Shown: positions 1 through 6,995 of the stretch, in pieces | Layout of the letters: every line of letters begins with the position of its first letter | Position numbering within the stretch: the first letter of the stretch is position 1 | Source: Actinomycetes bacterium | GTDB lineage: Bacteria; Actinomycetota; Thermoleophilia; Solirubrobacterales; Solirubrobacteraceae | DNA length: 32,464 nucleotides | Assembly (NCBI GenBank): GCA_021846845.1 | Contig: JAJZWB010000030.1 | Location: 1 to 32,464 of the forward strand | Direction of reading: 5' to 3' | Program-made: the position numbers and the translations under genes | The notes under the pieces: generated by a model | Told to the model about the DNA's origin: nothing | Database searches by the model: none | What the model saw: the letters and a program-made list of their open reading frames with translations, nothing else

Positions 1-102
1 AAGCTAAAGACCATGGCCAGAATCGTCGCACGCCCCGGGTGTGCGTGTTCGGAGGCGCCGGCCACGGAGGCGCGGGCGCGAGGGCGTCCGGTCAATGGCG
101 TC

Positions 103-134
103 GGGGCGCGGCGAGACCCTGCTCGCCGCGCCCC
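103..134 (-). terminator. Hairpin terminator of the FAD oxidoreductase gene
   Basis: A perfect 13-bp GC stem (arms 103-115 and 122-134, loop ACCCTG) lies just past the stop of the leftward oxidoreductase gene. There is no T-run, so it would be a U-tract-free hairpin of the kind often seen in high-GC actinobacteria. Its role as a terminator is inferred from position and stem strength. Confidence 0.6.
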
Positions 135-140
135 GGACGA

Positions 141-1433
141 TCAGCTCCAGGGGTAGGGGCTGTGTGAGACGGGATGCAGGTCGCCGGTGGCGAAGCGCTC
201 GTAGCGGAAGGGGTGCAGCAGCGACGAGTGCTCCCCGGTCAGCACGCGCGCGATCTCGCGGCCCACGGCGATCATCTTGTAGCCGTGGTTGGAGTCGGCG
301 GCAACGAACACGTTGGGCCGCATGTAATCGAACACGGGGAAGTTGTCGACCGTGAACGCGCCGACGCCGCCCGACCGCACGTGGCGGAAGTACTGCCGCG
401 CGCCCTCGAAGCGACCGAGGCAGTGCGAGAGGGACGCGGGCCACATGTCGACGAACCGCGGGTCCACCGTGCCGCCCGGGTAGGGGTCGACCTCGAACTC
501 GTGGCCGACCTGCTGGGGCTCCGCTCCACCCTGGATCGACTTGCGGTCGGGCTTGAAGTACACGCCCCACGGCTCGTCGGTCACCAGCTTGCCGTCGTCG
601 GTCAGCAGCGGTTGGTCGGAGTCGACGTGCAGCACAGGCGAGGTGCGGCCGTCGGCGGTCACGAACTCACGCGGATCGATCTCGACCTCGCCCTCCTGCA
701 GGTACCAGTAGGTCCACATCGGCAGGTCCTTGTTCACGGTGCCGTCGGGCTGGCGGACGTCGAGCCGATTCGGCAGGCCCAGCATCTCCCACAGCGTCGC
801 GACCCAGGGGCCGACGGCGACCACGACCTGCTCGACCTCGACCGTGCCCTGGCTGGTGTTGACGCGCCGCACCGCGCCCGACTCGTCGAACTCGAACCCG
901 GTCACCTCGACGCCGGGGAAGATCCGGGCTCCGGCGGCGCGGGCCTTGTCGGCCAGGCCGAACATCGACTCGCGGTTGAACGCGAAGCCGCCGGCGTGCT
1001 CGTGCAGGCAGACGGTCAGCCCGGGGGCGCGCCAGTCGGCGTAGAGGGAGCGCATGTGGCGCTCCACCTCGCCGGCTCCGACGTGCAGCTCGGACGGGTA
1101 CCCGATGCGCTGCTGGCGCTCGAAGACCTCGATCAGGTCGCTCTCCTGCGCCGGGGGTCCGAGGGCGATGTAGCCGGTGCCGTGATAGTGCAGGGCCTCC
1201 GGGTCGGACTCCCAGACCTCGACGCAGGCGGCCATCAGCTCCTGCATCGCAGGCTGGAAGTAGTTGTTGCGAACGACGCCGCAGGCGATCCCCGAGGCGC
1301 CGGCGGCGATCCCGGTCTTGTCGACGACGATCACGTCGCCGCCCTGCTTGGCCACGTGCCAGGCGGTGGAGAGGCCGTGGACCCCGGCGCCGATCACGAG
1401 CGTCGGTATGGACGAGGGGAGCTGCTCTGACAC
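141..1433 (-). CDS. FAD-dependent oxidoreductase, DAO/sarcosine oxidase beta family
   Basis: The 430-aa protein opens with a Rossmann FAD-binding motif (GAGVHG, residues 15-20). It ends in the second dinucleotide-fold segment typical of DadA/SoxB/PuuB-like enzymes that oxidise secondary or N-substituted amino acids. The GTG start at 1433 is supported by AGGAG six bases upstream. It diverges from a glutamine synthetase/glutamate synthase-like operon, so oxidation of an N-alkyl glutamate or gamma-glutamyl amine made by that operon is a reasonable inference. Family membership is clear; the substrate is not. In the N-methylglutamate pathway the related MgdA works with MgdB, C and D subunits, none of which is here, so this may be a stand-alone enzyme. 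Two tandem palindromes overlap its probable promoter. Confidence 0.85.
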   Translation of the reverse strand: MSEQLPSSIPTLVIGAGVHGLSTAWHVAKQGGDVIVVDKTGIAAGASGIACGVVRNNYFQPAMQELMAACVEVWESDPEALHYHGTGYIALGPPAQESDLIEVFERQQRIGYPSELHVGAGEVERHMRSLYADWRAPGLTVCLHEHAGGFAFNRESMFGLADKARAAGARIFPGVEVTGFEFDESGAVRRVNTSQGTVEVEQVVVAVGPWVATLWEMLGLPNRLDVRQPDGTVNKDLPMWTYWYLQEGEVEIDPREFVTADGRTSPVLHVDSDQPLLTDDGKLVTDEPWGVYFKPDRKSIQGGAEPQQVGHEFEVDPYPGGTVDPRFVDMWPASLSHCLGRFEGARQYFRHVRSGGVGAFTVDNFPVFDYMRPNVFVAADSNHGYKMIAVGREIARVLTGEHSSLLHPFRYERFATGDLHPVSHSPYPWS

Positions 1434-1457
1434 AGGGGGCTCCTGGATTCCGGTAGT

Positions 1458-1494
1458 GTTGCTCTATAGGCAACATGGTTGGTAATTACGCAAC
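1458..1494. promoter_or_regulatory. Two tandem 17-bp palindromes upstream of the FAD oxidoreductase
   Basis: GTTGC-TCTATAG-GCAAC (1458-1474) is followed exactly 20 bp later by GTTGGTAATTACGCAAC (1478-1494). Each is an inverted repeat with GTTGC/GCAAC-type arms. The pair overlaps the likely leftward -10 (TATAGA, reverse complement of 1463-1468). Two-helical-turn spacing fits two dimers of one DNA-binding protein on the same face. The regulator is unknown. Confidence 0.5.
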
Positions 1495-1533
1495 AGTATA
1501 GCCGACGGCTCCGCCCGGGTCAAGTGCGTCTGG

Positions 1534-1562
1534 TTGCAGCCTGTGCGATCAGTTGCTATAAA
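1534..1562 (+). promoter_or_regulatory. Sigma70-type promoter of the glutamine synthetase operon
   Basis: TTGCAG (1534-1539), a 17-nt spacer and TATAAA (1557-1562) form a good -35/-10 pair reading toward the glutamine synthetase gene. It predicts a start near 1569 and a leader of about 170 nt. The AT-rich stretch stands out against its GC-rich surroundings. Confidence 0.6.
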
Positions 1563-1573
1563 CGCGCCGTCGA

Positions 1574-1589
1574 TGTACAAATTTGTCCA
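1574..1589. promoter_or_regulatory. Operator-like inverted repeat TGTACAAATTTGTCCA
   Basis: This 16-bp inverted repeat has one mismatch between arms and begins a few bases past the predicted transcription start of the glutamine synthetase operon. Its left half, TGTACAAA, matches the TTTGTACAAA core found at 10466-10475 and 15665-15674. A protein bound here would block early transcription, so a repressor is the simplest reading (inference). Confidence 0.5.
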
Positions 1590-1690
1590 GTCAGTTCGTG
1601 CTCGTGCCGGGCTGGGCGGAGATGAGGTTGAATCAGGCGTGAGGTCGTAGCGGGCGGGACGTTCGCCGCTTGCCGGTGCCCGGCCGCTGC

Positions 1691-1699
1691 GGTACAAGG
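1691..1699. promoter_or_regulatory. GGTACAAGG, degenerate copy of the TTGTACAA motif in the leader
   Basis: The same nine bases occur at 13563-13571 within the shared promoter region of the zinc-ribbon genes. Here they lie in the leader, about 40 nt before the glutamine synthetase start. The match could be chance, but the motif is rare in this GC-rich window. Confidence 0.3.
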
Positions 1700-1702
1700 T
1701 CA

Positions 1703-1733
1703 TTGCTGCTCCTGTGGGCAGCAAAGAGAGGAG
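1703..1733 (+). promoter_or_regulatory. Leader hairpin with possible anti-Shine-Dalgarno ahead of glnT
   Basis: TTGCTGC (1703-1709) and GCAGCAA (1718-1724) form a perfect 7-bp stem with an 8-nt loop. CTCCT (1709-1713), at the top of the left arm and loop, is complementary to the ribosome site AGGAG (1729-1733). The stem and the CTCCT/AGGAG pairing exclude each other, which would allow a translational switch. No known riboswitch class was recognised. Confidence 0.3.
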
Positions 1734-1738
1734 TGGAG

Positions 1739-3226
1739 ATGGCGACAGGCGACAAGACGCTGATCGAGGAGAGCGAGCACGTATCGCCCGCGACCCTGTT
1801 CGGGGGCAACGTGGACACGGTCCTCGCGACCCCGCGCATCAAGCCGGCCCCCGCGACGCTTGAGGAGGCGCGCAACGCCCCGGGCCGTCGTGAGAGGATC
1901 GAGGAGCTGACGCGGAAGATCGAGGCCGAGGGCATCCGGTACGTCTTCTTCCAGCAGGTGTCCGTGACCGGGCGGGTGATGGGCAAGGGCGTCGTGTCCT
2001 CGTTCTTCCCGCAGGTCGCCGAGAAGGGCTACCAGCTCGTCTACGGCGCGACGGCGAACCTGTTCACCGACCGCTACGGGAACTACATCGGCTTCGGCCC
2101 GGAGGAGTCCGAGCTCGCCGCGGTCGCCGACCTCGACACGTTCGCGGTGCTCCCGTGGGACCCGCGCGTCGCCCGCGTGTACTGCGACTGCTACGACACC
2201 GAGAGCGGCGAGCTGCTGGATGCCGATCCGCGCCAGAACCTGCGCCAGATCGCCCACGAGTTCGAGCAGGAGCTCGGCTACCAGTTCCTGATCGGCATCG
2301 AGCCGGAGATGATGTGGCTCAAGCGCCCCAAGAGCGGCGAGATGCCGGAGGGCGTGACCAAGCCGTACTGCTACCACATCCACCAGTTCGAGGAGCTGCG
2401 TCCGGTGCTGCTCGACGTGGTCGACTACGGGCAGAAGCTCGGCCTCGACATGAGCTACGGCGACCACGAGGACGCCCCGGGCCAGCTGGAGCTGAACTTC
2501 CGCTTCGACCGTCCGCTGCGCACGGCCGACAACATCACGACCTACCGCCAGATCTGCGCCGCGGTCGGGCGCAAGTACGACCTGCTGCCGTGCTTCATGC
2601 CCAAGCCGTTCACGGGCGTGGCGGCCAACGGCCACCACCACCACTTCACCCTGATCGACGATCAGGGCAAGAACGTGTTCCACGACCCGGACGGCCCCGC
2701 CCAGCTGTCGCAGTTCGCGCGCTCGTTCCTGGGCGGGATGCTGGACCACTTCCCGGCCCTGATGTGCGTCGGCAACCCCACCGTGAACTCCTACTGCCGC
2801 ATGTGGGACACCGGCTTCTGGGCCCCGATCTACAAGAACTGGGGCTGGCAGAACCGGACGACCACCGTCCGCGTCGCGTCCGGCGGCCGCTTCGAGTACC
2901 GCGGTGTCGACTCGTCCTGCAACCCGTACCTGACGATCGCGACCCTCCTGCGCGCGGGCCTCGACGGCGTCCGCCGCGGCGTCGACCCGGGTCCCCCGCA
3001 GCAGGGCAACACGTACGACCTGCTTCAGCAGGGCGCGCAGATCGAGAAGGTCCCGGACAGCCTGGGCGCCGCGCTGGAGGCGCTTGCCAAGGACGAGGTC
3101 GTCAAGAGCGCGATGCCGGGCCGGCTCTACAAGGTGTTCAACCACTACAAGCGCGACGAATGGGAGCGCTACCTCGCCGCGGTCACCGACTGGGAGCGCG
3201 ACGAGTACCTGGAGGTCCTGCCCTAG
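1739..3226 (+). CDS. glnT: Type III (GlnT-like) glutamine synthetase / gamma-glutamyl-amine ligase
   Basis: The 495-aa enzyme has glutamine synthetase landmarks: GIEPE (186-190), APGQLE (246-251) in the position of the family's SPGQ motif, NGHHHHF (297-303) and the C-terminal R-x-E-x-R segment followed by NPYL (395-398). The ATG at 1739 follows AGGAG. The in-frame upstream start at 1670 lies in the leader hairpin region and is less likely. The GlnT family includes enzymes that ligate glutamate to an amine, such as gamma-glutamylmethylamide synthetase, as well as ammonia-using enzymes. The three split glutamate-synthase genes just downstream favour an amine role through the MgsABC analogy, but sequence alone cannot choose the substrate. 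A roughly 50-residue N-terminal extension precedes the conserved region. Confidence 0.85.
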   Translation: MATGDKTLIEESEHVSPATLFGGNVDTVLATPRIKPAPATLEEARNAPGRRERIEELTRKIEAEGIRYVFFQQVSVTGRVMGKGVVSSFFPQVAEKGYQLVYGATANLFTDRYGNYIGFGPEESELAAVADLDTFAVLPWDPRVARVYCDCYDTESGELLDADPRQNLRQIAHEFEQELGYQFLIGIEPEMMWLKRPKSGEMPEGVTKPYCYHIHQFEELRPVLLDVVDYGQKLGLDMSYGDHEDAPGQLELNFRFDRPLRTADNITTYRQICAAVGRKYDLLPCFMPKPFTGVAANGHHHHFTLIDDQGKNVFHDPDGPAQLSQFARSFLGGMLDHFPALMCVGNPTVNSYCRMWDTGFWAPIYKNWGWQNRTTTVRVASGGRFEYRGVDSSCNPYLTIATLLRAGLDGVRRGVDPGPPQQGNTYDLLQQGAQIEKVPDSLGAALEALAKDEVVKSAMPGRLYKVFNHYKRDEWERYLAAVTDWERDEYLEVLP

Positions 3227-3259
3227 CGGCACCCCCGAAGGTTCACAGGAGACAACTAC

Positions 3260-4195
3260 ATGTGTGGAATAGCTGGGATCATCTACAGGGGCGGCGATGG
3301 AGGTCATCGCATCGGTCGTGACATGACCGCGATGCTTCAGTCCATGAAGCATCGCGGCCCGGACTCGACCGGCTATGCGCTCTATCGCGCGCCCACGCCG
3401 GAGCTGCTGCTCCGAGTAAAGCTGGGCGACTCCGGCGATGCCGAGTCCTTCCAGTTCGGCGAGGACATTCGCCGGCGTCGCCGTGAGTTGATGTCGGCCC
3501 TCACCGCCGCCGGTGCGAGCACCAAGGGCGTCGAGGACGTCAACGAGTACACGATCAGCGCCACGCTGGACTACCACGGCGATCTCAAGCACCTCGCGGA
3601 CCACATCGAGTCCGTGCACGGGCTGGAGGTGCTGTCCCTGGGCCACTCGCTCGAGATCGTCAAGGACCTCGGCGACGCGCGCAAGGTGTCGGGCGAGTAC
3701 CGGCTGGAGAACTACTTCGGCAGCCACGGCATCGGGCACGTGCGGATGGCGACCGAGTCCGACGTCGACATCGCCAATGCGCACCCCTACTGGGCGTACC
3801 CGTTCTCCGACGTGGCCGTCGTCCACAACGGGCAGCTGACCAACTACCACACCTGGAGGCGGCGCCTCGAGGCCCGCGGGCACCGCTTCGCCTCCGACTG
3901 CGACTCGGAGATCATCGCCGTGTACCTCGCCGACCGGATGGCCGGTGGGGAGTCGCTCGAGGACGCGATGCACCACAGCCTTGAGGATCTGGACGGCGTC
4001 TTCACCTACATCTGCGTGTCCGAGGACGCGCTGGGTGTCGCGAAGGACGAGCTGGCGGCCAAGCCGCTGGTCCTCTACGAGGGCGAGGACATGGTCGCGC
4101 TGGCCTCCGAGGAGATGGCGATCCGCGCGGTGATCGACCACGAGATCGAGACCTATGACCCCTACGAGAGCACGGTGATGGTATGGACACGGTGA
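3260..4195 (+). CDS. Class II glutamine amidotransferase (GltB1/MgsA/GlxB-like)
   Basis: Cys2 directly after the start Met is the N-terminal nucleophile of class II amidotransferases. Supporting motifs are HRGPDSTG (31-38), GHVRMATES (159-167), HNGQLTNY (189-196) and SDCDSE (212-217). It corresponds to the glutaminase domain of the large glutamate synthase subunit, here a separate 311-aa protein. An AGGAG sits eight bases before the ATG. It is the first of three genes that together rebuild GltB in parts, as in MgsABC (N-methylglutamate synthase) and rhizobial GlxBCD. It would hydrolyse glutamine or a gamma-glutamyl amide and pass the released ammonia or amine to the FMN subunit. An insert of roughly 110 residues between the second and third motifs is larger than in simple amidotransferases. 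Confidence 0.85.
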   Translation: MCGIAGIIYRGGDGGHRIGRDMTAMLQSMKHRGPDSTGYALYRAPTPELLLRVKLGDSGDAESFQFGEDIRRRRRELMSALTAAGASTKGVEDVNEYTISATLDYHGDLKHLADHIESVHGLEVLSLGHSLEIVKDLGDARKVSGEYRLENYFGSHGIGHVRMATESDVDIANAHPYWAYPFSDVAVVHNGQLTNYHTWRRRLEARGHRFASDCDSEIIAVYLADRMAGGESLEDAMHHSLEDLDGVFTYICVSEDALGVAKDELAAKPLVLYEGEDMVALASEEMAIRAVIDHEIETYDPYESTVMVWTR

Positions 4196-4983
4196 CGACA
4201 GGAGCGACACAGGAGGAGCCGCGCTTCGATCCTCGAGGGCTCGTCGAGCTCGACGCCCGGGTTCCCCGGGTCGCCGAGATCGACGGCGACCGGGCGGTCT
4301 TCGACGCGCGCGAGCTCACGACGCGGGGGATCAACCTTGAGCTGCGCCGCCTCCTCTACGAGGAGGGCGTGCGTGAGGTCACGGTCCAGAACCCGCGCGC
4401 GCGCCACTCGATCGGAGTCGGCCTGCTCACCCGGGCGAAGATCAACTTCGAGGGCAGCCTCGGATACTTCGCGATGGGCATGATGGACGGCCCTGAGGTT
4501 CACATCGCCGGTCGCGTCGGCTGGTCGGCCTGCGAGAACATGATGTCCGGCGTCACGGTCATCGAGTCCAACGCCGGCTCGCTCACGGGTGCCGCGATGC
4601 GCGGTGGCGACCTCGTCATCAAGGGCAAGGTCGGAGCCCGGACGGGCATCGATCAGAAGGGCGGCACCATCATCGTGATGGGCAGCGCCGGATCGATGAC
4701 CGGCTTCATGATGCAGCGCGGTCGCCAGATCATCTGCGGCGACGTCGGCCCGGGTCTGGGCGACTCGATGTACGACGGGGTCATCTACGTCGGCGGCAAG
4801 GTCAAGTCGCTCGGTATCGACTGCGTTCCGGGAGAGTGGACCGATGAAGACACCGAGCTGATCGAGCGCAAGTTCAGGATCTACGGACTCGGGACGCCGC
4901 CGCAGCTGCAGAAGTACGTGTGCGGCAAGAAGCTCTACAACTACGACACGCTCGAGCCCTCCGAGCGCAAGCTCGTCCTCTAG
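4183..4983 (+). CDS. GXGXG beta-helix subunit of glutamate synthase type (GltB3/MgsB/GlxC-like)
   Basis: The 266-aa protein carries the repeating G-x-G turns of the glutamate synthase C-terminal beta-helix (for example GSLGYFAMG, AGRVGWSACENMMSG, GGTIIVMGSAGSMTG, GDVGPGLGDSMYDG). In GltB this domain has a structural role next to the FMN barrel. The gene overlaps the end of the amidotransferase gene by 13 nt, so translation is probably coupled. It ends 11 nt before the FMN subunit start. A separate protein of this type beside separate glutaminase and FMN subunits is the arrangement of MgsABC, GlxBCD and archaeal-type split glutamate synthases. Confidence 0.85.
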   Translation: MDTVTTGATQEEPRFDPRGLVELDARVPRVAEIDGDRAVFDARELTTRGINLELRRLLYEEGVREVTVQNPRARHSIGVGLLTRAKINFEGSLGYFAMGMMDGPEVHIAGRVGWSACENMMSGVTVIESNAGSLTGAAMRGGDLVIKGKVGARTGIDQKGGTIIVMGSAGSMTGFMMQRGRQIICGDVGPGLGDSMYDGVIYVGGKVKSLGIDCVPGEWTDEDTELIERKFRIYGLGTPPQLQKYVCGKKLYNYDTLEPSERKLVL

Positions 4984-4994
4984 GAGTGCATGGA

Positions 4995-6437
4995 ATGGCT
5001 GACGAAACCTCACCGACTGCGCGCAACATCCTGGGCCACAGCCGGATCTTCACGCCGGAGGTCATGAATGACATCCACGTGAAGGCCGAGCTCGGCCGTT
5101 ACCGGATGCGCGGCTTCTCGATGTTCAAGAAGATCCCGCACTGGGACGAGCTGATGTTCATGCCCGGCACCCTGACGCGGTTCGTCATCGAGGGCTACCG
5201 AGAGAAGTGCGTGACCAAGACGGTTCTCGGATCGCGCTTCGCGTCCAAGCCGATCGAGCTTGACATCCCGATCTACATCACCGGCATGTCCTTCGGGGCC
5301 CTGTCGTTGGAGGCCAAGATGGCGCTCGCCAAGGGCGCGTCGATGGCCGGAACGGCGACGTGCTCCGGCGAGGGTGGGATGATCCCGCCCGAGCGCGACC
5401 TGTCCACAAAGTGGTACTACCAGGTGATCCAGAGCCGCTACGGCTTCAACCCGCACCACCTGATGCTCGCGGACGCGACCGAGTTCTTCATCGGTCAGGG
5501 CTGCAAGGTCGGGCTCGGCGGGCACCTGATGGGCCAGAAGGTGACCGAGCAGGTCGCCGAGATGCGCTCTCTGCCGGCCGGGATCGACCAGCGGTCACCC
5601 GCGCGTCACCCGGACTGGCTCGGCCCGGACGACCTCTCGCTGAAGATCCAGGAGGTCCGGGAGGCGACCAACTACGAGATCCCGGTCCAGCTCAAGCTGG
5701 GCGCCGCCCGCGTCTATGACGACGTGCGGATGGCGGCCAAGTGCGGTCCGGACATCATCTACCTCGACGGTGCCGAGGGTGGCACCGGCGCGGGCCCCCA
5801 CACCGCGACCGAGGAGACCGGCATCCCGCTGATGGCGGCGATCCCGGAGGCCCGGCGCGCGCTGGAGGACGTCGGCCTGGCCGACGAGATCGACCTCGTG
5901 GTCGCGGGCGGCATCCGCAACGGCGCCGACGTCGCCAAGTGCCTGGCCCTCGGGGCCACGGCGGTGGCGATCGGCCACTCGGCGATGATGGCGCTCAACT
6001 GCAATAAGGAGATCCCCGGCGTCACCGACTACGAGGGCACCGTTGGCGTTCCCGCGGGGCAGTGCTATCACTGCCACACGGGCCGCTGCCCGGTCGGCGT
6101 CGCGACGCAGGACACGGAGCTCCGCAAGCGCCTCGTCGTCGACGAGGCGGCGCACCGCGTGTACAACTTCCTGCACACGATGACGCTTGAGTGCCAGATG
6201 CTGGCCCGCGCCTGCGGCAAGACCAACGTGCACTCGCTGGAGCCGGAGGACCTGGCGGCCCTGACGGTCGAGGCCGCCGCGATGGCGAAGGTGCCGCTCG
6301 CCGGGACCAACTACATCCCCGGCGTCTCCGAGGAGCGCGCGCTGGCTCGGATCGAGCGTCTGCTCGAGAGCCACATCGCCAACCCGATCGACTACCTGGA
6401 CCCGGTGTCCACCGCGTCGGCCGGAGGTGAGCTGTGA
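4995..6437 (+). CDS. FMN/Fe-S glutamate synthase domain protein (GltB2/MgsC/GlxD-like)
   Basis: The 480-aa protein is the FMN-binding barrel of glutamate synthase. It shows TGMSFGALS (96-104), a DGAEGGTGAGP phosphate-binding loop (258-268) and AGGIRNG (304-310). A C-x2-C-x4-C cluster (C357, C360, C365; the last in GRCPVG) fits the Fe-S site. The ATG at 4995 follows GGAG at 4983-4986. It should reduce the 2-oxoglutarate imine formed with ammonia, giving glutamate, or with an amine, giving N-alkyl glutamate. No GltD-like NADPH subunit is in the window, so the electron donor is unknown; ferredoxin or an unlinked flavoprotein is possible. Confidence 0.87.
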   Translation: MADETSPTARNILGHSRIFTPEVMNDIHVKAELGRYRMRGFSMFKKIPHWDELMFMPGTLTRFVIEGYREKCVTKTVLGSRFASKPIELDIPIYITGMSFGALSLEAKMALAKGASMAGTATCSGEGGMIPPERDLSTKWYYQVIQSRYGFNPHHLMLADATEFFIGQGCKVGLGGHLMGQKVTEQVAEMRSLPAGIDQRSPARHPDWLGPDDLSLKIQEVREATNYEIPVQLKLGAARVYDDVRMAAKCGPDIIYLDGAEGGTGAGPHTATEETGIPLMAAIPEARRALEDVGLADEIDLVVAGGIRNGADVAKCLALGATAVAIGHSAMMALNCNKEIPGVTDYEGTVGVPAGQCYHCHTGRCPVGVATQDTELRKRLVVDEAAHRVYNFLHTMTLECQMLARACGKTNVHSLEPEDLAALTVEAAAMAKVPLAGTNYIPGVSEERALARIERLLESHIANPIDYLDPVSTASAGGEL

Positions 6438-6877
6438 GCACGCGCAGGCTGCCCGCAGAGCCGCAGAAGATCGTCTCGATCGACGCGGAGTACCTGTCAG
6501 GTCGGCGTTTCCCATACCAGGAGGACATGGGCCTGGTCGAGGACATCGACCTCATGGCCGCGACCCCGGGCGAGGACCTCAACTGGCTGGAGGACATCCA
6601 CCTCCTCATCGAGGACGGCGTGCCCGCGGTGTTCGACCGCTACTCCAACTCGTTCCTGAAGATCTACTTCGCCATCCCGGAGGGACGCGAGGACGAGATC
6701 GCCCGCAAGGTGCTGATCAAGCACCTGCAGTCCGGCAACTCCTACGGGATCACCCTCAAGGAGCGCCACTGCAAGTACCCGCAGCCCGAGCTCGGGCCGT
6801 GGGTGGAGGGCTCGCGCACCGTCGGGACCGACTACCACCGGTCGATCCTGGAGGGCTGGGAGCCGCCGGAGCACTAG
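6434..6877 (+). CDS. Uncharacterised 147-aa protein coupled to the glutamate synthase-like operon
   Basis: The GTG start overlaps the stop of the FMN subunit (GTGA) and is preceded by GGAGGTGA, so it is translationally coupled as the last gene of the operon core. No family was recognised. The protein is soluble and acidic in its N-terminal half (around EDMGLVEDIDLM). It has a conserved-looking central segment (DRYSNSFLKIYFAIPEG) and a C-terminal part rich in His, Tyr and Trp (near ERHCKY and GTDYH). It has a single Cys, and no signal peptide or membrane helix. Tight coupling points to a function with the split glutamate synthase or its substrate, such as a small subunit or binding protein. 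That is inference only. Confidence 0.75.
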   Translation: MSTRRLPAEPQKIVSIDAEYLSGRRFPYQEDMGLVEDIDLMAATPGEDLNWLEDIHLLIEDGVPAVFDRYSNSFLKIYFAIPEGREDEIARKVLIKHLQSGNSYGITLKERHCKYPQPELGPWVEGSRTVGTDYHRSILEGWEPPEH

Positions 6878-6888
6878 CCGTTCGGCAC

Positions 6889-6917
6889 GGGCGCCCGCCC
6901 TCTGCGGGCGGGCGCCC
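6889..6917 (+). terminator. Perfect 12-bp hairpin after the split glutamate synthase operon
   Basis: Arms 6889-6900 and 6906-6917 pair perfectly around a TCTGC loop, eleven bases after the 147-aa gene. There is no T-run. It probably ends or attenuates the operon, so the 250-aa gene 79 nt further on may be expressed at a lower level or from its own promoter. Confidence 0.65.
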
Positions 6918-6995
6918 TGCCCGTCGGGCCCGCGTTGCCGGGAGCGTGGCCGTCGTCTGGCCCGCCCGGCCGGGGCCCTGGAGGAGAGAGAGAGG

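Noticed and set aside
13-150. Short + strand frame at the left edge starting at ATG 13
   Set aside because: It runs across the terminator hairpin, gives a low-complexity basic peptide and has no ribosome site.
1670-1738. Earlier ATG for the glutamine synthetase
   Set aside because: It would translate through the leader hairpin, has no ribosome site, and adds residues unlike the family; ATG 1739 follows AGGAG.
1700-4210. 836-codon leftward open frame opposite glnT and the amidotransferase gene
   Set aside because: It mirrors the GC-biased codon positions of two well-supported + strand genes. No motif or ribosome site supports it, and the strong motifs are all on the + strand.
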